From NCBI GenBank assembly GCA_013373545.1, contig JABXHQ010000073.1, positions 1-55,915 on the forward strand: DNA of 55,915 nt, in the 5' to 3' direction. Shown here in pieces: positions 45,873 through 54,073 of the stretch (position 1 is its first letter; each line of letters starts with the position of its first letter). Position numbers and translations under genes: made by a program. The notes under the pieces are model-generated. The model saw only the letters and a list, made by a program, of their open reading frames with translations, ran no database searches and was not told where the DNA came from. The stretch comes from Gammaproteobacteria bacterium. Lineage in GTDB: Bacteria; Pseudomonadota; Gammaproteobacteria; Enterobacterales; Kangiellaceae.

Positions 45873-46961
45873 ATGACTAAATTATTTCTCCGTTGGTTTA
45901 AGCGTAATTTTTCTGATCCGCAGGCAGTCGTCTTACTGATGATATTGCTCGGCGGCTTTTTATTTATTTACTTTTTATCCGATATTTTAGCGCCAGTGTT
46001 TGTTGCCATTGTTATTGCTTACCTTTTGGACTGGTTAGTACAGTCCTTAGGCAATAAGGGGGTCTCAAGGAATTTAGGGGTGGTGCTGGTTTTTTCTGGT
46101 TTCATCACCATTGCTTTATTATTAACCCTAGGCGTGGTTCCCCTCATTTGGCGCCAGCTTGAAACCTTGGTTGTTGATGCCCCGACTATGATGAATAAAG
46201 TGAAAACCACACTCGACGCACTACCGCAACAATACCCAAATTTTGTAAGCATGGAGCAGGTTAATGAAATTTATTTATCGGTGGGTGAAAAACTTGGAGG
46301 GTTCGGCGAGTTAGTGGTCTCAGCATCCTTGAGCTCTTTACTGAATGCCGCGGCGTTGTTGGTTTATGCTATTTTAGTGCCCTTAATGGTGTTTTTCTTT
46401 CTGAAAGATAAAGAGCAAATCGTCAGTTGGTTATTACGTTGGTTACCCAAAGAGCGTTATTTAACCAACCGCGTTTGGGTGGAAGTGAACAGCCAAATTG
46501 GTAACTACATTCGCGGCAAGGTTTTAGAAATTTTTATTGTCGGGGCCGCAAGTTTTATCTGTTTTAGTTTCTTTGGTTTACGCTATTCCTTATTACTTGG
46601 GGTTTTGGTCGGCTTCTCCGTATTGATCCCTTATATTGGCGCCGCCGTGGTGACCATTCCTGTAGCATTGGTGGGGTATATTCAATTCGGCATGGAAAGT
46701 CAGTTCTTTTGGCTAATGTTTTGGTATTTAGTCATCCAAGCCATTGATGGTAACTTACTGGTGCCTTATTTATTTTCTGAAGTAGTCAACCTTCACCCTA
46801 TAGCCATTATTATTGCGGTTTTATTCTTTGGTGGTATTTGGGGATTCTGGGGAGTGTTTTTTGCCATTCCATTAGCCACTTTAGTCAAGGCGGTTATCAG
46901 TGCGTGGGATGAAGTGAAGACGTCCGATGATGATGAAGACGCGGTGGTCGCGACTTTATAA
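45873..46961 (+). CDS. perM: AI-2E family transporter (PerM type)
   Basis: 362 residues with eight hydrophobic helices arranged as in PerM/TqsA (two at 17-60, one at 68-90, then 150-175, 210-235, 237-262, 270-290, 305-345). Family segments are AYLLDWLVQSL, FFLKDKEQIVSWLLRWLPKER, GNLLVPYLFSEVVNLHPIAI and WGFWGVFFAIPLATLVKAV. It is an inner-membrane transporter with an unclear substrate. It is convergent with phoH. Confidence 0.92.
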   Translation: MTKLFLRWFKRNFSDPQAVVLLMILLGGFLFIYFLSDILAPVFVAIVIAYLLDWLVQSLGNKGVSRNLGVVLVFSGFITIALLLTLGVVPLIWRQLETLVVDAPTMMNKVKTTLDALPQQYPNFVSMEQVNEIYLSVGEKLGGFGELVVSASLSSLLNAAALLVYAILVPLMVFFFLKDKEQIVSWLLRWLPKERYLTNRVWVEVNSQIGNYIRGKVLEIFIVGAASFICFSFFGLRYSLLLGVLVGFSVLIPYIGAAVVTIPVALVGYIQFGMESQFFWLMFWYLVIQAIDGNLLVPYLFSEVVNLHPIAIIIAVLFFGGIWGFWGVFFAIPLATLVKAVISAWDEVKTSDDDEDAVVATL

Positions 46962-46997
46962 TCGAGCCGTAATGCATAGTCAGTTATCAAAATAAGT

Positions 46998-47017
46998 CGG
47001 GGCCAATAAAGGCCCCG
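46998..47017 (+). terminator. Hairpin between perM and phoH, without T tract
   Basis: CGGGGCC (46998-47004), six-base loop, GGCCCCG (47011-47017). A strong seven-pair stem in the 76-base gap between convergent genes may stop transcription from both sides, but no T run follows in either direction. Confidence 0.5.
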
Positions 47018-47037
47018 TATGACAATCATCTCAGTGT

Positions 47038-48450
47038 TTAAAGTTGATCCGATGCAAAGTCGGCTAAGCGAGAACGCTCACCTCTTTGTAGAGTAATATG
47101 GCCTGAGTGCTCCCACATTTTAAAGCGGTCAACCACATATGTTAAACCAGAGCTGGTGTCGGTGAGGTAAGGGGTATCAATTTGCGCGACATTTCCTAAG
47201 CAAATGATTTTGGTTCCTGGGCCGGCACGCGTGATCAATGTTTTCATTTGCTTTGAGGTTAAATTTTGTGCTTCGTCGATAATTAATAATTTATTTAAAA
47301 AAGTACGCCCGCGCATAAAGTTTAAAGAACGTACTTTAAGCCACTTGCGCAAGATATCTTGGGTAGCCTGTTGGCTCCAATCATCTTCAGCTGAGCCTGG
47401 CGCCAGTACTTCAAGGTTATCCATTAAGGCGCCCATCCAAGGTGTCATTTTTTCTTCTTCAGTGCCGGGTAAAAAGCCGATATCTTCACCGACCGAAATA
47501 GTGACGCGTGTAACCACTACCTCCTTGTAAATTTTTTGCTCGATGGTTTGCTCTAAAGCCGCCGCCAAAGCTAATAGAGTTTTCCCGGTACCAGCCGGTC
47601 CTTGCAGAGATACAAAGTCAACTTCTGGATCCATCAATAAATTAAGTGCGTAGCTCTGCTCACGGTTACGTGCGGTTATGCCCCAAACGTTGTGGTTAGC
47701 TTGACGAAAATCTTTGGCAAGTTCAATGGTAGCTTCTTCATTTTCTATTTTTCTAACTACCGCTTCAAAACCATCCTCATTGGTTGAGTAAAGAAACATA
47801 TTGGGCGTCCACTTCTGTACCAGGGGCCCACTTACCTTATAAAAGGTACGTCCTTCTTCTAGCCAAGAATCCATTTCGCGACTGTGCGTTTCCCAAAAGT
47901 CATCGGGAAGCTCTTGCACTCCAGTAAATAAGTTTTCTATTTCATCTAAGACTTTGTCGTTAAAGTAATCTTCAGTATGGACGCCAATTATCTTGGCTTT
48001 AATGCGCAGGTTAATATCTTTGGAAACTAAAGTAACCTGCCGATCATTGTGACGTTCGGTCAGCCTTGAAGCTATGTTTAAAATGGTATTGTCGGCTTTT
48101 GTTCCGGGCAATGAAGTAGGGAGGGAGTCGGCATGCTCGCGCATTTGAAAAAAGATGCGACCTTCTTTAGTTTTCTCATCATTGGCGTAGGCGGTACTAC
48201 TTAAAGGGATCCCTTGTTCAATTTCTTGTGCTGTTGCACCGTTCATTATTTCATCTAAATAGCGGCTTACCTGACGAACATTTCGGGCAACTTCAGAAAC
48301 CCCTTTTTTACCATTGTCGAGCTCTTCCAGCACGACCATTGGTAGATAGATATCATGTTCGGCAAAGCGAAAGAGTGCCGTTGGATCATGCATTAAGACA
48401 TTGGTATCCAATACAAAGATGCGCTTACCTTTGAATTTACGTCTTGCCAT
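47038..48450 (-). CDS. PhoH family NTPase with N-terminal PIN domain
   Basis: 470 residues. Residues 8-150 form a PIN nuclease domain (FVLDTNVLMHDPTALFRF, with acidic residues at DNTILNIAS). Residues 255-470 form a PhoH ATPase with Walker A in GPAGTGKTLLALAAAL and Walker B in LLIIDEAQN. This is the YlaK/PhoH2-type arrangement, linked with unwinding and cleavage of RNA; it differs from the single-domain E. coli PhoH. Convergent with perM; upstream on the same strand lies bcp, 60 bases away. Confidence 0.94.
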   Translation of the reverse strand: MARRKFKGKRIFVLDTNVLMHDPTALFRFAEHDIYLPMVVLEELDNGKKGVSEVARNVRQVSRYLDEIMNGATAQEIEQGIPLSSTAYANDEKTKEGRIFFQMREHADSLPTSLPGTKADNTILNIASRLTERHNDRQVTLVSKDINLRIKAKIIGVHTEDYFNDKVLDEIENLFTGVQELPDDFWETHSREMDSWLEEGRTFYKVSGPLVQKWTPNMFLYSTNEDGFEAVVRKIENEEATIELAKDFRQANHNVWGITARNREQSYALNLLMDPEVDFVSLQGPAGTGKTLLALAAALEQTIEQKIYKEVVVTRVTISVGEDIGFLPGTEEEKMTPWMGALMDNLEVLAPGSAEDDWSQQATQDILRKWLKVRSLNFMRGRTFLNKLLIIDEAQNLTSKQMKTLITRAGPGTKIICLGNVAQIDTPYLTDTSSGLTYVVDRFKMWEHSGHITLQRGERSRLADFASDQL

Positions 48451-48510
48451 ATCTCTCTCCGTCGGGTGGTAGAAATTGAATTTATGACAAGGTCGTCAGC
48501 AGCGAAAGAG

Positions 48511-48981
48511 TTACAGTGCTGCTACGGCCGCTAAAACTTCATCTACATGATTTTTGACTTTTACTTTGCGCCACTCTTGAACTACTTTGCCATTTTCATC
48601 AATAAGGAAAGTACTGCGTTCAATACCCATGTACTCGCGGCCATAAAGTTTTTTTAGTTTAATCACGTCAAAACTCTTACACATGGTTTCATCTTCGTCA
48701 GATAATAATTCAAAAGGGAAGCCTTGCTTTTCTTTGAATCGTTCATGTGAGCGAATTGGGTCTCGAGAAACACCTAGAATTGCGCAGTTGTGTTGGGTGA
48801 ATTGTTTAATGGCATTTTTGAAATCTTGTCCTTCGGTTGTACAACCGGGTGTTGCATCCTTAGGATAAAAATAGATTACCAGTTTTTTGCCTTTGAAGTC
48901 TTTGAGAGAGAGCGTTTGGTCGCCAGTAGCGGGTCGTTTGAAATTGGGTGCTTTTTTGCCAATTAAGGTTGCATCAGTCAA
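48511..48981 (-). CDS. bcp: Thioredoxin-dependent peroxiredoxin, Bcp family
   Basis: 156 residues. The peroxidatic Cys is in YFYPKDATPGCTTEGQDF. The resolving Cys that E. coli Bcp has five residues later is not present, so it probably works as a one-Cys or atypical type. It reduces organic and hydrogen peroxides in the cytoplasm. Conserved C-terminal parts are GIERSTFLIDENGKV and EWRKVKVKNHVDEVL. It lies 79 bases from gcvR on the same strand, an order common in gammaproteobacteria. Confidence 0.94.
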   Translation of the reverse strand: MTDATLIGKKAPNFKRPATGDQTLSLKDFKGKKLVIYFYPKDATPGCTTEGQDFKNAIKQFTQHNCAILGVSRDPIRSHERFKEKQGFPFELLSDEDETMCKSFDVIKLKKLYGREYMGIERSTFLIDENGKVVQEWRKVKVKNHVDEVLAAVAAL

Positions 48982-49060
48982 TGCAGCGCCTCCAGAAAAA
49001 GTTTAACTAACGGTTCGTTAATTAAAATCTACGTCATAACCGAAAGGCTTGCAAGACTTG

Positions 49061-49594
49061 TTAAGAGTTTTTTAATGGCGTGATTTCTGCAGAAAGACTT
49101 TTTGCATGACAAAACTGTTCGAATTTTAATCGAATGTCTTCTGCTGATTGTTGCTCGGTTAATGAAACGGTGAGTTTTACTTCACCGCTAAATCGTTCTG
49201 ATTGCGGCGATAATAAGGTGCGACAGTTGAGCTCTTCGATATTAATGGTGTTTTCGGCAAAGAACTCGGTAATGTCTTTAATTACGGTACGATCCGATAT
49301 ATTAGAAAATGTTACTCGGTAAGGTGTTTGAGCGCTATTACTTTGTGGTTTTTCTGAGCGCTTAATCATGGTCAACATACCCAGCTGCTGAGCTTTTACT
49401 GGCAGTTGGTGTTCGAGTTTAGTTAATGCATTCCATGGACCTGTGACTTCCATTATTACCGCGAATTCTTTGCTCATCACGGTCATATGGCTTTCCGAAA
49501 TAGTCGCACCAAAAGATTGCACCAGCTGTACAATGTCATTGGTCATGCCAGGACGGTTAGGAGCGATTGCCGAAACGATTAGTTGAGCACTCAT
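49061..49594 (-). CDS. gcvR: GcvR, ACT-domain regulator of the glycine cleavage system
   Basis: 177 residues with two ACT domains (about 4-85, VSAIAPNRPGMTNDIVQLVQ; 90-172, YRVTFSNISDRTVIKDITE). In E. coli GcvR binds GcvA and glycine and represses gcvTHP. It is located between bcp and dapA, as in E. coli, which supports the call. Confidence 0.9.
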   Translation of the reverse strand: MSAQLIVSAIAPNRPGMTNDIVQLVQSFGATISESHMTVMSKEFAVIMEVTGPWNALTKLEHQLPVKAQQLGMLTMIKRSEKPQSNSAQTPYRVTFSNISDRTVIKDITEFFAENTINIEELNCRTLLSPQSERFSGEVKLTVSLTEQQSAEDIRLKFEQFCHAKSLSAEITPLKNS

Positions 49595-49825
49595 AAAGTC
49601 TTCCTAGTTTTGAGATGCGCGGAGTGTAATGGTTTCTGAACAATTTGTCAGCACTTGCGCTTGCTTGTATGAATTTTAGTCAATCTATTCATAAGCGCGA
49701 ATGATGAATTGTCGTTAAACATCGTTGGTCGATTCAGTCGGCTATTTAAATCGTGAAACATAGCGAAAAAGTATGGCGAGCCGTGGTTCTGCTTGTACTT
49801 AGTACCCGGCATGAGTAACATATCG

Positions 49826-49845
49826 CACCTTGAATTTGAAAGGTG
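49826..49845. repeat. Inverted repeat upstream of dapA
   Basis: CACCTT (49826-49831) and AAGGTG (49840-49845), eight bases apart, lie 22 bases before the dapA start. It could be an operator or leader hairpin or chance. The remainder of the 273-base gcvR-dapA gap shows nothing else I can name. Confidence 0.25.
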
Positions 49846-49867
49846 AAGAAAGCAAGCGAGCGATGGT

Positions 49868-50755
49868 ATGATTTCAGGCAGTGTGGTGGCTATAGTGACA
49901 CCTTTTACAGCAACTGGAGAAGTGGACTACTCAGCTTATCGTAGCCTAGTTGAATGGCATGTTGCAGCCGGCACTGCTGGTATTGTGGTTGCAGGCACTA
50001 CCGGCGAAGCGTCCAGTCTTAGCTTTGATGAGATCCAACAGTTAGTTGAACTAACCCGTGAGGTCGCGGGTAAGCGTTTGGCCATTTTGGTGGGTAACGG
50101 CAATATTGCAACCGCTAAAACGGTCGCCTTAACTGAGCAAATGAATCGCTGGCCGATTGATGGCTTTTTAACCGTTACACCTTATTATGTAAAGCCGAGT
50201 CAGGCGGGTCTGATTGCTCACTTTACCGCGATAGCGGATGTAGCTGCCGCGCCAATCTATCTTTATAATGTTCCGGGTCGCACCGCGGTGGACTTAACCA
50301 ACGAGTCGGTTTTTACCTTAGCTCAGCATCCAAACATTGTTGGGATCAAAGACGCAACCGGAGATTTGGCTCGTGGTCAGGAACTAATTGAGCGTTTAGG
50401 CGGTCAATTTTGTATGCTAAGCGGTGATGATGCAACGGCGCACGACTTTATGAAGCTCGGTGGCCATGGTGTCATTTCCGTGACCGCGAACATTGTTCCA
50501 GCAGCCATGGCACAGCGTTACCAGTTGGCACAAGACGGGAACATGTCTGAAGCCGATGCAGTTGAGGCACAAATCAAGCCGCTGCATCATGATTTATTTG
50601 TTGAAGCCAACCCAATCCCAGTGAAGTGGGCTTTAGCACAAATGGGGAAAATAGAATTAGCTTACCGATTACCGTTAACACCATTAACCGTAACCGCTGA
50701 GCTAAATCAGTCTATGCAACGCCTTAATTTAGTTGCAGCAGGAGACACAAAATAA
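49868..50755 (+). CDS. dapA: 4-hydroxy-tetrahydrodipicolinate synthase
   Basis: 295 residues. It condenses pyruvate with aspartate semialdehyde in lysine and peptidoglycan precursor synthesis. Motifs are GTTGEASSLSFDE (pyruvate loop), PYYVKPSQAGL, catalytic Tyr in YLYNVPGRTAVDL and Schiff-base Lys in IVGIKDATGDLAR. The gene overlaps bamC by one base (TAATG), the conserved gammaproteobacterial pair. Confidence 0.96.
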   Translation: MISGSVVAIVTPFTATGEVDYSAYRSLVEWHVAAGTAGIVVAGTTGEASSLSFDEIQQLVELTREVAGKRLAILVGNGNIATAKTVALTEQMNRWPIDGFLTVTPYYVKPSQAGLIAHFTAIADVAAAPIYLYNVPGRTAVDLTNESVFTLAQHPNIVGIKDATGDLARGQELIERLGGQFCMLSGDDATAHDFMKLGGHGVISVTANIVPAAMAQRYQLAQDGNMSEADAVEAQIKPLHHDLFVEANPIPVKWALAQMGKIELAYRLPLTPLTVTAELNQSMQRLNLVAAGDTK

Positions 50756-51834
50756 TGAAGTTATTATCCGTGGTAGTGTTGGCCGTCAGTTTCACGTTGT
50801 CCGGTTGTAGTTGGCTGTATGGCGAAAACGCATTGATTCATGACAGCTCTAACGATTATAAAAAGACGCAGCAAACACCGCCGTTGAAAATGCCTGAAGG
50901 CTTAAATAATGCAGCCATTCAAGATGAATTGGTTGTACCACCGATCAGCAATCAGCAAGGTTCTACACAAGATTTGACCAAGCCGCCGTTACAATTATTA
51001 TCGGTTGGGCAAGGCATGCGCCAAAATCGAGCTGCACAAACCCCAAGTATTTTTTGGATGACTTCTGAAGCAAATGCTCATCAAGCGCTGAAAGATTATT
51101 TTGCGCACGAAGAAATCGAGTTTAAAGAGCTGGCCAGTGGTATTGAAACCGGCTGGATTAACGAAAGTAACGAAGCTTGGTGGCGCTCGTTGTTCGGCAC
51201 CGACTTGCCACGCTTTGTGCGCAGTCGCTTCCAAATTAACATTGGTCCTGGTCAACAGCTCGGCGAGGTAGCCGTGACGGTTAAAGCACTCGGCTTAGAG
51301 TCGCAACCTTATGACGAGGAAAAGTGGGTTGTGATGGAGCCAACCGAGCGCAGCTCAACGGAGTTCTTAAACAGTTTTATCGGTTATGTTGACTATCTTG
51401 ATCGACTAGGTGAAGCAAAACGCCTGCGTGAGTTGAATCAAGGGTTCAGCGTGACGCTCGGACAAAATGAGTCGCGAAATGCCGCACTCGTTGCTGAGGC
51501 TAAATACGAAGTTGTTTGGTTAAAGACTCCAGAAGTATTGGCGCCGTTTGGCTTTACCTTGAATGACAAAGATATCAGTCGCTCCACTTATTTCTTTGAA
51601 TTTGAAGCGAACAGTCCGGGATTTTTTGCTTCTTTAATCGGTGATGACGAAGGGGTGGTATTGGAGCTGCCGAAAGGACCTTATCAGGTCATTATCGGAG
51701 GCAAAAACTCTGGACCGGTAACCATTTCTTTTATCGGCAGTGACGGGGAGCCGTTATCAGATGCGCGCATGGCGCAAGTTTTCCCACATCTTGCCGAGGC
51801 GTTTGGTCGCAAAACCAGAACTCGCAAAAAATAG
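50755..51834 (+). CDS. bamC: Outer-membrane assembly lipoprotein BamC
   Basis: 359 residues. Lipobox LSGC at about residue 18, then a long extended N-terminal region (30-95, rich in Pro/Gln as in BamC, which binds BamD), followed by two helix-grip domains (100-225 and 240-355). BamC is a stabilising part of the BAM complex that inserts outer-membrane proteins. E. coli BamC has 344 residues. Coupled to dapA by a one-base overlap and followed after 15 bases by the MBL-fold gene. Confidence 0.92.
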   Translation: MKLLSVVVLAVSFTLSGCSWLYGENALIHDSSNDYKKTQQTPPLKMPEGLNNAAIQDELVVPPISNQQGSTQDLTKPPLQLLSVGQGMRQNRAAQTPSIFWMTSEANAHQALKDYFAHEEIEFKELASGIETGWINESNEAWWRSLFGTDLPRFVRSRFQINIGPGQQLGEVAVTVKALGLESQPYDEEKWVVMEPTERSSTEFLNSFIGYVDYLDRLGEAKRLRELNQGFSVTLGQNESRNAALVAEAKYEVVWLKTPEVLAPFGFTLNDKDISRSTYFFEFEANSPGFFASLIGDDEGVVLELPKGPYQVIIGGKNSGPVTISFIGSDGEPLSDARMAQVFPHLAEAFGRKTRTRKK

Positions 51835-51849
51835 CCTGCACTGCAAACG

Positions 51850-52602
51850 ATGTTTCAGTGTGCTTCGCTGGGGTCTGGCAGCAAGGGTAATGCAACCTTG
51901 GTGCGGACTCCCGATACTTGCTTACTAGTCGACTGTGGTTTTGGTTTAAAAGAAACGCAGTCGCGTTTGCAGGCAAAAGGTCTAAGTATTGATGCCGTCG
52001 ACGCTATTTTAGTGACACATGAGCATGGTGATCATAGCTCCGGCGTAGCGCGCCTTGCGCGCCGTTTTGATATTCCCGTATGGCTATCACGTGGCACAGC
52101 CCTACATCGCAGCTGCGTCGATATCGACAGCACCTTTCCCTTGGTAGCTGAGTCTACTGTCCGTATTGGTTCGATTGAAATTTTACCGTTTACGGTTCCG
52201 CATGATGCGCGTGAGCCGTTGCAGTTTCGCTTTACTCATCAGCAACGTCACCTTGGTTTAGTGACCGATACCGGGCATTTTACGCAACATATGCTCGATG
52301 TGTTGGCACCCGTGAGTACATTGTTGTTGGAATTTAACCATTGTCCTGAACGTTTAGCGCAAAGTCGTTATCCGCCAAGCTTGCGGCAAAGAATTGCTGG
52401 GATGCACGGCCATCTTAGCAATCAACAAGCGCTGAGTGTGGTTGCTGCTGGTGGGCTTGATTCACTAGAGTCATTAGTCGCGCTGCATTTGAGCGAAGAA
52501 AATAATCACCCCGATCAAGTCGAGCAGATGGTCACAGAGGTGTTTAGTGGGCACTTTCAAATTGCTAACCAAAGCGATGGTTTTGATTGGCTAACCATAT
52601 AA
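51850..52602 (+). CDS. Metallo-beta-lactamase-fold hydrolase (YycJ/WalJ-like)
   Basis: 250 residues. Metal ligands are in VTHEHGDHSSG, with later His at FNHCPERL and GHLSNQ. N-terminal LGSGSKGNATLVRTPDTCLLVDCG is typical of the YycJ/WalJ branch, thought to be a double-stranded DNA exonuclease or phosphodiesterase. It follows bamC in gammaproteobacteria. Its stop codon adjoins the minus-strand terminator for the TonB-fusion gene. Confidence 0.88.
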   Translation: MFQCASLGSGSKGNATLVRTPDTCLLVDCGFGLKETQSRLQAKGLSIDAVDAILVTHEHGDHSSGVARLARRFDIPVWLSRGTALHRSCVDIDSTFPLVAESTVRIGSIEILPFTVPHDAREPLQFRFTHQQRHLGLVTDTGHFTQHMLDVLAPVSTLLLEFNHCPERLAQSRYPPSLRQRIAGMHGHLSNQQALSVVAAGGLDSLESLVALHLSEENNHPDQVEQMVTEVFSGHFQIANQSDGFDWLTI

Positions 52603-52622
52603 AAAAGGGCCGCAAGCGGCCC
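52601..52622 (-). terminator. Intrinsic terminator of the chalcone-isomerase/TonB fusion gene
   Basis: On the minus strand, AGGGCCGCTTGCGGCCCT forms a strong hairpin with a short loop and is followed by six T. It lies 22 bases beyond the gene's stop and touches the end of the convergent MBL gene. Confidence 0.9.
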
Positions 52623-52644
52623 TAAGTCAAGATGAGAGATTGAA

Positions 52645-53826
52645 TTACAATTCAAACGATATCGGCACTTCAAAAGTGAAGGTTTCTTGCTTCAGCTCTT
52701 TGGGTACCTTAGGGAAGGGTTGTGCGCGTCGAATCACCTTGATAACCGCTTTGTCTAATTCTCGTGAGCCGGTACGCTCTTCTAATTTGACGTCCTGAAT
52801 TTCACCGTCTCTATCGATGGTGACAATGGCGAGGGCATCGCCTTCTTCACCATTTAAGAATGCCTTGCGTGGATATTCAAGTTTGCCTCTCACAGCGTCA
52901 ATTAAATCACGAACATAAGAGCCGCGAATCAAATCCTCGTCGATTAAGTCTTCTTCTGGGATCGGTTGTGGTTGCGGCTTCGGTTGTTCTGCCACTTGCT
53001 TCGGCGGTTCTTTTTTAGGCTCTGGTTTAGCCTTTTGCACGACCTGTTTTTTCACCTCAGCCGGTTTTGGCTTGGGCTTTTGAGTGACCTGTTTCGGCGG
53101 CTCTTTTTTCGGCTCTGGCTTGTTTGCCGCGGGTGTAGGCTTGGTTTCCGGTTTAGCTTCTGCAATTTGTTCACCCAGATCCAATTTAAAACGGCCTTTT
53201 TGCGGTGACAGCGCGCTGAATTCGGCAATCAATTTCTGTTGTTCGCTATCGCTTAGAGCTCCGGTAATACCTTGCTTGAAGGATTTTGAAGGGGGGACCG
53301 AACCGGTCCAAGCATTGATTACCAAGTTAATGAACGCCGGCTTTTCAATCGTTTCAAACAACACGTCGTTTAAATAGATAGATGTGCCTTTGCCCGGAAT
53401 AAAGTCCATGCGGATTTCGTCACCGGCTATGAAATTTTCTTTAAAAATTCTTGAGAAGCGGACGATCTCTGATGTCATTGGCTGCCAAACATCGCGCGGG
53501 TTGTTCAAAGCAATACGCTCTTTAAAGTGACGGCTGACCTTGCGGTAGGAGTAATTATCGGCCACATATCGCACGGTGAGCCGCTTGGGGGTATTGAACT
53601 CTTTGATTAGTTCAATCGAGTCTAGACCGACCGGCGCATAGATTAAGCCAATGTAGATTTCGGTACGAAACTCGGTGGCTTTACCGATACCTTTGAGCTC
53701 TAGGTCACTGCCGTCAGCGAGCCGAGCTGTTTGCGCAGCCATGGCGGCTATTGCGCCACCCATCGTTAGCAAAATAATGACGTTCTTAGTAAATGAACGT
53801 AATGCGAAATAAAACTGTTTTAACAC
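52645..53826 (-). CDS. Chalcone-isomerase-like domain fused to TonB C-terminal domain
   Basis: 393 residues. Residues 1-31 are a signal peptide or anchor (NVIILLTMGGAIAAMAAQT, with an AMA-A cleavage option). Residues 33-185 match the bacterial chalcone-isomerase-like family (ELKGIGKATEFRTEIYIGLIY, a pattern of non-catalytic secreted proteins). Residues 225-290 are a Pro/Lys/Glu linker with an 11-residue repeat PEPKKEPPKQV. Residues 305-393 are a TonB C-terminal domain (ALAIVTIDRDGEIQDVKLEE, RAQPFPKVPKEL). If the signal is cleaved, this TonB domain would be free in the periplasm rather than anchored to the inner membrane. It is divergent from thrC. The domain assignments are from motifs and the biological role is unknown. 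Confidence 0.8.
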   Translation of the reverse strand: MLKQFYFALRSFTKNVIILLTMGGAIAAMAAQTARLADGSDLELKGIGKATEFRTEIYIGLIYAPVGLDSIELIKEFNTPKRLTVRYVADNYSYRKVSRHFKERIALNNPRDVWQPMTSEIVRFSRIFKENFIAGDEIRMDFIPGKGTSIYLNDVLFETIEKPAFINLVINAWTGSVPPSKSFKQGITGALSDSEQQKLIAEFSALSPQKGRFKLDLGEQIAEAKPETKPTPAANKPEPKKEPPKQVTQKPKPKPAEVKKQVVQKAKPEPKKEPPKQVAEQPKPQPQPIPEEDLIDEDLIRGSYVRDLIDAVRGKLEYPRKAFLNGEEGDALAIVTIDRDGEIQDVKLEERTGSRELDKAVIKVIRRAQPFPKVPKELKQETFTFEVPISFEL

Positions 53827-54021
53827 GCAATCCCCCTAGTGCAACTTTACTGGAGTTACTGAAGTACAACTCAACCTAGAGCGCAGCTTGTATTTCCGTG
53901 AAACTGAGGTGGCTTCCTAGCTCATCCACTCTTATGCTTTGTAATTCATATTAACCGAAAATGAGTTACTGGTAGAAACATTCAGTTCCGCCTAACCTAC
54001 ATATAACCAAAAAGTTTTTGT

Positions 54022-54035
54022 TTTCTCAAGAGAAA
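54022..54035. repeat. Perfect inverted repeat upstream of thrC
   Basis: TTTCTC-AA-GAGAAA lies 39 bases before the thrC start, in the 247-base divergent gap. It could be an operator. I searched the gap for a Thr/Ile-rich leader peptide and terminator and found none. Confidence 0.25.
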
Positions 54036-54073
54036 TTAACAAAATAGACGCAAAGCAGCATTGTTTTCAGATT

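Noticed and set aside
53827-54073. thr attenuator upstream of thrC
   Set aside because: No Thr/Ile-rich short frame and no hairpin with a T run are present.
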